Of a DNA stretch of 64,000 nucleotides, positions 61,001 to 64,000 are shown piece after piece. The notes under the pieces were generated by a model. It did no database searches. It saw only the letters and a program-made list of their open reading frames with translations, and was not told the origin of the DNA. The DNA is from Nectonema munidae (lineage: Eukaryota > Nematomorpha > Nectonematoida > Nectonematidae). The translations under genes were made by a program, and so were the position numbers. The stretch covers positions 1-64,000 of the forward strand of contig JAUIRK010000839.1 in assembly GCA_030549495.1 (NCBI GenBank), in the 5' to 3' direction. The number at the start of each line of letters is the position of its first letter. Positions within the stretch are counted from its first letter, which is position 1.

Positions 61001-62915
61001 TTGTTAATCACACTATCTGCACTAAAGAGCATTTTTGAAATTAAATACTTGATTCCAAAAGTTTTATTAAAAAAGTGTAGTTATACGGATAATTTTGTTT
61101 CAATTTATTTTTATATATGCAATAAAACCTCAAGTGAACAACTTTTTATAAAGACGACTTATTTCTTTCTGTATTTTCAAATTAGTTTTTATTGAGGATG
61201 TCAATTAGTTTGTACGGTTTAATTAGTTAAGGAATTAGATGAAAAAAGTTTTTTACAAAACCGTTTAATTCAAAAGTATTGTTCATAGTTCCTCTTTATC
61301 CTATATTATCCAGATTCGACCAGATTTTTACTTTCAAATTTTTATCCCTTTGAAAAGTTTTTTTAATATTATTTCTTGCATTATATCCAAGTTTAAAAAC
61401 ATGGCAAAAAGAAGTGCTCGAAAGTTTTATTTATTGACGATTCAAAAGATATAATACTGAGTCCAATATTTGACGATTATAATCACTGTAAAAGTTTTGA
61501 AGGAAACAAGTCATACTTTTGGAAGAACTTCCTGGGGTGTATGAGTTTCCTTGTTTTAGAAGAGTTGAATGATTATAAAAGTAGAAATTTATTCCTAAAA
61601 AACACGATTAACGTTTTTATATTGATTTGTATGCAAGTAGCTATCCCGTGAAAGTAGCTATCTCGCCTACACTTGGGAAATTTTTTCTGTGATAAAGATG
61701 ATAACTAAGGAATTATAATCGTTGAACAGTTCATGAAAGTAAATAGTTGTAACAATCAAAATAATTTTTATATCTCTCTCTCTTTTATTAAAAAACATCT
61801 TATATCGAATAAATTTCATCATACTTGTGAATATACTCGCTTGATCGATTTATTGATTGTTAGGCATTCTCCATTGTGATATTCAAACGAATAAGATTGA
61901 AATTTTATTTATTAAAACGTTAGATAAAATGCCCACTATTTCGACTTTGAACTCTATAATTTATAATAACCATAATATGAGGGGGGGGGCAAACAATTTT
62001 ATACTTTTGAAAAAAGCGTGAATTTCAATTTTTGAGAATTATGTTTAACTGTGTTGTGGTGATAATGATGGACGACGCAAGAAATTCCCAATAAATTTAA
62101 GAGAAAATGATAGAGAAATTTGTTCTGTGATCTGACGAATCGACAAATGCCCCATTTGTCCCGCCTTATGCTTGCGCATGCGATAATAAGAATGATTGGG
62201 ATAGAAATTGAAGTAATATAATAAAATAAATAATATATTTACCATTTTATTTTGTAATCTTAGGAATTCAACAAAAGCAACAATTTATTTGAAATTAAAA
62301 CTACTTTTATGTTATTGTAAGCAGTAAAATTTCAAGTTATGGAAGTCAAGTTTCTTTCCAGAGTTCTCATACTTTCAGAACAAGACTAGCTAAAATATAT
62401 TAGTAGTTCATTCATAAGAGATTTATTCAAAAACACCTGAGACTGATAAGTATTGATACATAGAAAAATTATTCAACTTTTGCGCAGACCAATTTGTTAA
62501 TTTTGTTAATCTTTCCTATCCTTAACAGACTAATGAGTATGTAACATTTAAACATTTACGTTTTGTTTATGCAAATATAGTATACTTATAATTACACAAA
62601 TATTCTTCACGTATATAAAATTTTGGCCTAATTTTGTATATGCTAAGGTCTATAAGACACTTCGTTGGAAAAAATTTCAAAACTCCAAAGGATTCGTGTA
62701 TGTCTTTGAAGTCTTGTTTTAATAATTTTGGCTTTTTTGTGATGTCAAAAAGAAAGTTTGATGTTTTGAATATTTTTTAGATTGTGTACTTCACGGGAAC
62801 ATTTCCCTTCATTCTTTTGACGATCTTGCTTATTCGAGGAGTCACTCTTGAAGGAGCGATTTATGGAATTAAGTACTACATTAAGCCTGACTTTTCTAAA
62901 CTAGCGAACTCTCAA
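33796..62915 (+). CDS. SLC6 Na+/Cl- dependent transporter, GABA/taurine-type (5' part, TM1-TM5)
   Basis: Six exons (33796-34027, 34076-34207, 52880-53024, 58265-58345, 58403-58535, 62781-62915) give 286 residues with matching splice phases (1, 1, 2, 2, 0, 0). The cytosolic N-terminus (1-40) leads into PRGEWKN, then TM1 with [17 protein letters not shown], the unwound helix that binds Na+ and substrate. Gly61 stands where monoamine transporters have Asp, so an amino-acid-type substrate (GABA, taurine, betaine or similar) is likely. Exon 2 is TM2 ([10 protein letters not shown]), exon 3 TM3 with [12 protein letters not shown]. The extracellular loop has Cys162 and Cys171, nine residues apart as in GAT1, and glycosylation sites N181 and N185. 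TM4 ([15 protein letters not shown]) and TM5 ([17 protein letters not shown]) follow. TM6-TM12 lie beyond the window. The plasma membrane is the expected location. Confidence 0.9.
34076..34207 (+). CDS. SLC6 exon 2: TM2 and first loop
   Basis: Acceptor TTTTTAAG; encodes [19 protein letters not shown] and [13 protein letters not shown]; donor GTAATT. It completes the GGG split codon of exon 1 exactly. Confidence 0.9.
35023..36310 (+). mobile_element. piggyBac C-terminal relics, duplicated
   Basis: Two direct copies of the same piggyBac region. Copy 1 (about 35023-35265) reads [20 protein letters not shown] then LDLFDKK, the conserved YNxxMGGVDLxD block. Copy 2 (about 35868-36310) starts at GRVDLFDQ, continues through [17 protein letters not shown] sequence, and reaches the cysteine-rich end ([18 protein letters not shown]). 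Shared DNA includes TTTGTTTATTCTTGGAGAC and TTTTCAGATAACAAATAAC at about 800 bp spacing. Both are interrupted. The 35340-35790 segment between them has its own coding trace ([20 protein letters not shown]) that I do not recognise. Confidence 0.6.
36311..38174. other. Intronic, nothing recognised
   Basis: AT-rich sequence. A 121-codon minus-strand open frame at 36575-36940 has no recognisable motif and biased, low-complexity composition; I do not call it a gene. Confidence 0.4.
38175..38367. repeat. Inverted repeat, about 193 bp, foldback MITE-like
   Basis: TAATAGAAAAATAAGTAAAAC at the left pairs with GTTTTACTTATTTTCCTATTA at the right, and GCAAGTTGAAAACTTTATTA with TAATAAAGTTTTCAACTTG. Arms are about 60 bp, loop about 75 bp. 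No clear target duplication. Confidence 0.6.
38661..39203. repeat. Long palindrome, 543 bp, arms about 245-270 bp
   Basis: Left arm 38661-38929 and right arm 38961-39203 are imperfect reverse complements with a loop of about 31 bp. Examples: ATGTCTTTTTAGGAATTGAA with its partner TTTTAATTCCTAAAAAGACAT; GAAATCAGTTTTGTTTCGTT with ATGAAACAAAACTGATTTC; GTCTACGCAGAGGTT with AACTTCTACGTAGAC. If transcribed with the SLC6 pre-mRNA it would form a long hairpin. No coding function or target duplication recognised. Confidence 0.75.
39532..40063 (+). mobile_element. Helitron-like non-autonomous element, copy 1
   Basis: Starts TCTATATTATAATAAGCTAG directly after A and ends GACCACGGGACCGGCTAG directly before T: the TC...CTAG ends and A/T insertion point of Helitrons. 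Interior: a GT microsatellite, three units each holding AAGCATTCTSATTGGTT, and a palindromic 3' module in which ACTAGCCGGTCCCGTGGTCG (39933) is the reverse complement of the terminal sequence. Copy 2 at 41530 is nearly identical. No Rep/helicase gene, so it depends on an autonomous partner elsewhere. Confidence 0.65.
40064..41433. other. Intronic segment between the two Helitron-like copies
   Basis: Contains a three-unit tandem (40845-40945) and otherwise non-coding AT-rich DNA. No autonomous Helitron gene. Confidence 0.45.
40845..40945 (+). repeat. Tandem repeat, about 40-bp units
   Basis: Two and a half copies of ATTGGTGTATAATATAAAAG followed by TTARAATGTTATGA. Each unit contains ATTGG, the same CCAAT-box complement found in the Helitron-like units nearby. 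Confidence 0.6.
41434..41485 (+). mobile_element. hAT-type left end followed by G run
   Basis: CAGGGGCGCACATCC at 41434-41448, then ATTATTGGGG and a G run at about 41458-41482. This is the best-preserved end of the CAGGGGCGCACATCC family; its matching right end is not adjacent, perhaps because the Helitron-like copy 2 landed just downstream at 41530. Confidence 0.45.
41530..42077 (+). mobile_element. Helitron-like non-autonomous element, copy 2
   Basis: Same termini as copy 1 (TCTATATTATAATAAGCTAG after A; ACCGGCTAG before T), same orientation, same three AAGCATTCTGATTGGTTGAA units and same palindromic 3' module. The two copies differ mainly in GT repeat length and scattered substitutions, which suggests recent spread. 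Confidence 0.65.
42078..43399. other. Intronic; weak hAT-like sequences
   Basis: CCAGTGCTAAGATTTGTGGGG near 42145 and GGCGTAACCCCTG near 42523 look like degenerate hAT ends but do not form a convincing pair. No gene recognised. Confidence 0.3.
43405..43880 (+). repeat. Possible longer SINE with tRNA-like head
   Basis: GATGGTCAGCTAAATACAG resembles an A box and CTGGGTTCGATCCTC (43440-43454) is a near-consensus pol III B box. About 300 bp further on, GTGCTGCTAGATGGTCATCA resembles a tail motif common in arthropod repeats. The head differs from the SINE family at 8890. The arrangement does not fold as a full tRNA gene. Confidence 0.4.
43881..45169. other. Intronic, nothing recognised
   Basis: A 79-codon open frame at 44731-44970 has no recognisable motif. 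Otherwise AT-rich non-coding sequence. Confidence 0.4.
45170..45300 (-). repeat. tRNA-derived SINE copy
   Basis: GTGGTGTTTTCATCGAGAAG and TTTGTATCGATTTGTAAGGA align with the + strand reading of the copy at 8890-9025 (GATGTGTTTTCATCGAAAAG, TCTTATCGAACTATGAGGA), in the same orientation. Confidence 0.5.
45760..45915 (+). repeat. GC-richer dispersed repeat with CGGTCCA motifs
   Basis: AACGGTCCAGTTCAGTCTAG and AACGGTCCAATGCGG recur inside a 150-bp block richer in C and G than its surroundings. The look is of a short dispersed repeat; no termini identified. Confidence 0.35.
46686..48160 (-). mobile_element. piggyBac transposon relic, internally deleted
   Basis: Minus-strand frames follow piggyBac order: acidic N-terminus ([14 protein letters not shown]), [16 protein letters not shown] residues, then directly [13 protein letters not shown] with [20 protein letters not shown], then [34 protein letters not shown], and the cysteine finger [23 protein letters not shown] and MDNFFTS carry catalytic aspartates of DDE_Tnp_1_7. 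The roughly 130 residues normally between the NLYA block and DES are missing, and the frame is broken further on. TTAACCCTTTAAAACCC at 46686 is a plausible 3' terminus. Confidence 0.8.
48161..51008. other. Intronic, nothing recognised
   Basis: AT-rich with simple repeats (TA at 49697, AAT at 50281). Inverted short motifs near 48360 and 48700 (CACCCTACAAGGTTGC; CAGGGTGCAGT) resemble a motif near 46805 and could be subterminal pieces of the piggyBac element, but this is weak. Confidence 0.35.
51009..51060 (+). mobile_element. hAT-type left end
   Basis: CAGTGTCGTAACCAGGAATT followed by a G-rich patch, the standard start of CAGTGGCGTAACC hAT copies. Right end not found. Confidence 0.4.
51651..51870. 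mobile_element. Possible 220-bp MITE with GTCACRCYGTTACC ends
   Basis: GTCACACTGTTACC at the left is inverted as GGTAACGCCGTGAC at the right. The same 14-mer occurs as single direct copies at 23467 and 23633. Interior is AT-rich and non-coding. No target duplication could be assigned. Confidence 0.45.
51871..52879. other. Intronic; GC-richer block of unknown origin
   Basis: 52010-52500 is noticeably less AT-rich and less homopolymeric than its surroundings and contains AATAAACTCTTGCAG. It might be a solitary repeat terminus, but no diagnostic primer site, duplication or second copy was found. Confidence 0.3.
52880..53024 (+). CDS. SLC6 exon 3: TM3 and start of extracellular loop 2
   Basis: Acceptor ATTTTAAG; encodes [20 protein letters not shown] through [14 protein letters not shown]; donor GTATGT. 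It lies 18.7 kb from exon 2, yet the protein is contiguous with family members, so no exon is missing between them. Confidence 0.9.
53881..54044. mobile_element. Palindromic TA-target element, 164 bp
   Basis: TA at 53879-53880 and 54045-54046 flank CCATTTTTAGTTCTATTTTG ... CAAAGTATAACTAAAAATGG. Arms match for about 44 bp with shared inner GCAATTCTATTTTG / CAAAATAGAATTGC. Ends and target equal those of 23645-24494 and 2227-3684, making it a short non-autonomous member of that family. Confidence 0.65.
54843..57200 (+). mobile_element. hAT transposon relic (SCAND3/ZBED5-like transposase)
   Basis: Coding traces on the + strand in family order: a BED-like finger tail ([20 protein letters not shown], from mixed frames near 55640-55710), [24 protein letters not shown] residues with [19 protein letters not shown] and [20 protein letters not shown] (the first catalytic Asp region, 55877-56137), and the C-terminal LVETGFSA block with QQGSH near 56870-57025. 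The gene is interrupted several times. The right end is GGTAGGAAACCACTG (57186-57200), a classic hAT terminus, followed by CGCTAAAC; a degenerate CAATGGGGGCG at 54843 preceded by CGCTACAC could be the left end (7 of 8 target bases agree). Confidence 0.65.
58265..58345 (+). CDS. SLC6 exon 4: extracellular loop 2
   Basis: Acceptor CATTTTAG; encodes [20 protein letters not shown] through VQFW; donor GTTTGC. Two N-x-T sites fall here. The following intron is only 57 bp. Confidence 0.85.
58403..58535 (+). CDS. SLC6 exon 5: TM4
   Basis: Acceptor ATTTAAG; encodes [20 protein letters not shown] and the TM4 helix ending VKVTGK; donor GTATTT. FWERK across the junction matches FWERxxL of the family. 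Confidence 0.9.
58536..59930. other. SLC6 intron 5, left part: nothing recognised
   Basis: AT-rich; an open frame of 73 codons continues from exon 5 past its donor and is a read-through artefact. A TA microsatellite lies at 59880-59900. Confidence 0.45.
59931..60062 (+). mobile_element. LINE reverse-transcriptase C-terminal fragment
   Basis: Plus-strand reading [40 protein letters not shown] matches the tail of LINE ORF2 proteins (GRPKKxWxxVVxxDLxxL ... DAxDRxxWR). About 45 residues only; no poly-A or simple-repeat tail or target duplication identified, so it is older or more rearranged than the LINE at 9982-10271. Confidence 0.6.
60063..62780. other. SLC6 intron 5, right part: nothing recognised
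   Basis: AT-rich, with a G run at 61981-61989 and an 82-codon open frame at 60947-61195 lacking any known motif. No gene supported. Confidence 0.45.
62781..62915 (+). CDS. SLC6 exon 6: TM5
   Basis: Acceptor ATTTTTTAG; encodes [38 protein letters not shown] and SKLANSQ; donor GTATTC. The next family block (VWxDAxTQIFFSY, TM6) is not found before the window ends. Confidence 0.88.
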
Positions 62916-64000
62916 GTATTCTTTTCCTTCTTTATTCTAAAACAGTTTTTAAAAACTATTCCTTAATCAAACTATAACTCGTTATTCTTACACTTCTGAC
63001 ACTGATATAGAATGCAATAAGAATTTTTCGTAGCCATATCTTCGTAACAAGTATGGTTAACATTTTGTTTTTCAAACTCAAATATTCAATTGTTCAATAC
63101 AATGAAGTAGAAAGTATGAATTTAAAGTAGTTTCTAACTTGAAGCTAATTAAAATATCGAAGTATAAGAACGTAGGTATTCAATATATATTTATAAATGT
63201 AACTTGGTTAGGCTAACATTTCGTATTTTTATTAACAAAGTATAGTTTACACGCCTTAGGCTGAAATGAAGACATAAAATGTTTGAAAAATAATGCTAAT
63301 CCATCGAATTTTTTTTATGATCTTTAAATATATTTACAATTGTGTGTTGCCATCTTTCTCTTGATGGTGATGTCTTTCTAATTAGCAATTCTTCAAAAGG
63401 AAATAATTTTTTATATCGAAAAAATGTTTAATAATAATGTTTAACACTTGTAGCCGTTGTCTTACTTCAGAACTGTTGAGGATTTAGAGCAAGGCCCCCA
63501 AACTTTTTAGTCTATCTACCGCTTTTAAGAATTCCTATTTCTTATATCCCGGAATACGATGTCAATAAAATTAGTTATCATTAAATAAGAGAAATTCGCT
63601 GCCAGATCCTGTAGAAATGTTACTCGTTTTTCTCTCCACTATTGTAATTATCCTCAATTATGAATAAATAATATGCTTCCAGTCATCACATTTATCCATT
63701 GAGTACCAATGTTCCCAAAAGGATGCAGATAACTTCAGTAATCTATATTTATTTCTGTTCAAAACAAGAGTTGGCCTGAGTTTCCTTTGGCAACATTGGT
63801 ACTAAATGCGTTTAAAAAGCTATAAAATAAAGTTGTATATTTTATCCTATGAAAAAATGAAACAAAATTAATTAGAGTGTAAAATTTTTATTAACTTCCT
63901 TTAGACTCTAATAGCTATATTGACCCCATAAAAGTACTGTACACCGCTACGAGATCGATATCGACACTTTTTGGGATTTCTTTTTTAGAGAGGAAGGAGG
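62916..64000 (+). other. SLC6 intron 6 (continues past the window)
   Basis: Non-coding up to the window edge apart from the piggyBac-type MITE at 63695-63810. The final bases GAGAGGAAGGAGG follow TTTTTTAG and could begin another exon, but too few bases remain to tell. Confidence 0.5.
63695..63810. mobile_element. piggyBac-type MITE, second copy
   Basis: TCCATTGAGTACCAATGTTC at the left and AACATTGGTACTAAATGCG at the right, 116 bp, aligning end to end with 20843-20958 including GACTTCAGTAATCT-type interior (ATAACTTCAGTAATCTATAT). Flanks TTTA and TTTAAA are decayed versions of TTAA. Confidence 0.65.

Overview
The window is AT-rich eukaryotic DNA with short exons, long introns and a dense load of decayed transposons. 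No operons, Shine-Dalgarno sites or bacterial genes are visible. The SLC6 protein resembles arthropod GABA/taurine-type transporters, and the repeat-laden, low-GC composition would suit a crustacean such as a copepod, possibly a caligid sea louse. That placement is inference: no rRNA or mitochondrial marker is present to settle it.

Four host genes are supported. (1) A single-exon + strand gene at 6619-7470 encodes mitochondrial ribosomal protein mS31 (MRPS31). (2) A single-exon + strand gene at 10818-12011 encodes a UBE3D-like E3 ubiquitin ligase (HECT_2 family). (3) On the - strand, two exons (16553-16388 and 12329-12096) encode the C-terminal half of a glycolipid-transfer-protein fold protein closest to CPTP; its 5' exons were not found. 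(4) On the + strand, six exons from 33796 to 62915 encode residues 1-286 (TM1 to TM5) of an SLC6 Na+/Cl- dependent transporter that runs off the right edge. All splice phases agree, introns range from 48 bp to 18.7 kb, and the gene fills the right half of the window. UBE3D and the CPTP-like gene converge tail to tail with 84 bp between their stop codons. The four genes have no obvious functional link.

Layout. 1-5.1 kb: tandem duplication of an unidentified repeat, one copy split by a Tc1/IS630-type transposon. 5.1-12.1 kb: MRPS31, a tRNA-derived SINE, a 5'-truncated LINE with a 15-bp target duplication, and UBE3D. 12.1-16.6 kb: CPTP-like gene, with a 44-bp hAT remnant in its intron. 16.6-33.7 kb: intergenic, with a piggyBac MITE, a DDE-like transposase relic, a TA-flanked non-autonomous element, piggyBac and MULE relics and a two-copy repeat with a 130-140 bp internal period. 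34.2-52.9 kb: giant SLC6 intron with two more piggyBac relics, a 543-bp palindrome, two Helitron-like copies and SINEs. 53-64 kb: smaller SLC6 introns with a palindromic TA element, a hAT relic and a LINE tail.

The most informative signals are in the mobile DNA: several elements have both ends, target duplications or a paralogous empty site readable from the sequence alone. I did not find a convincing new multi-gene system. The best candidates for something undescribed are the Helitron-like pair with a palindromic 3' module, the CCATTTTTAG-ended element family with subterminal arrays, and the long perfect-phase palindrome at 38.7-39.2 kb.
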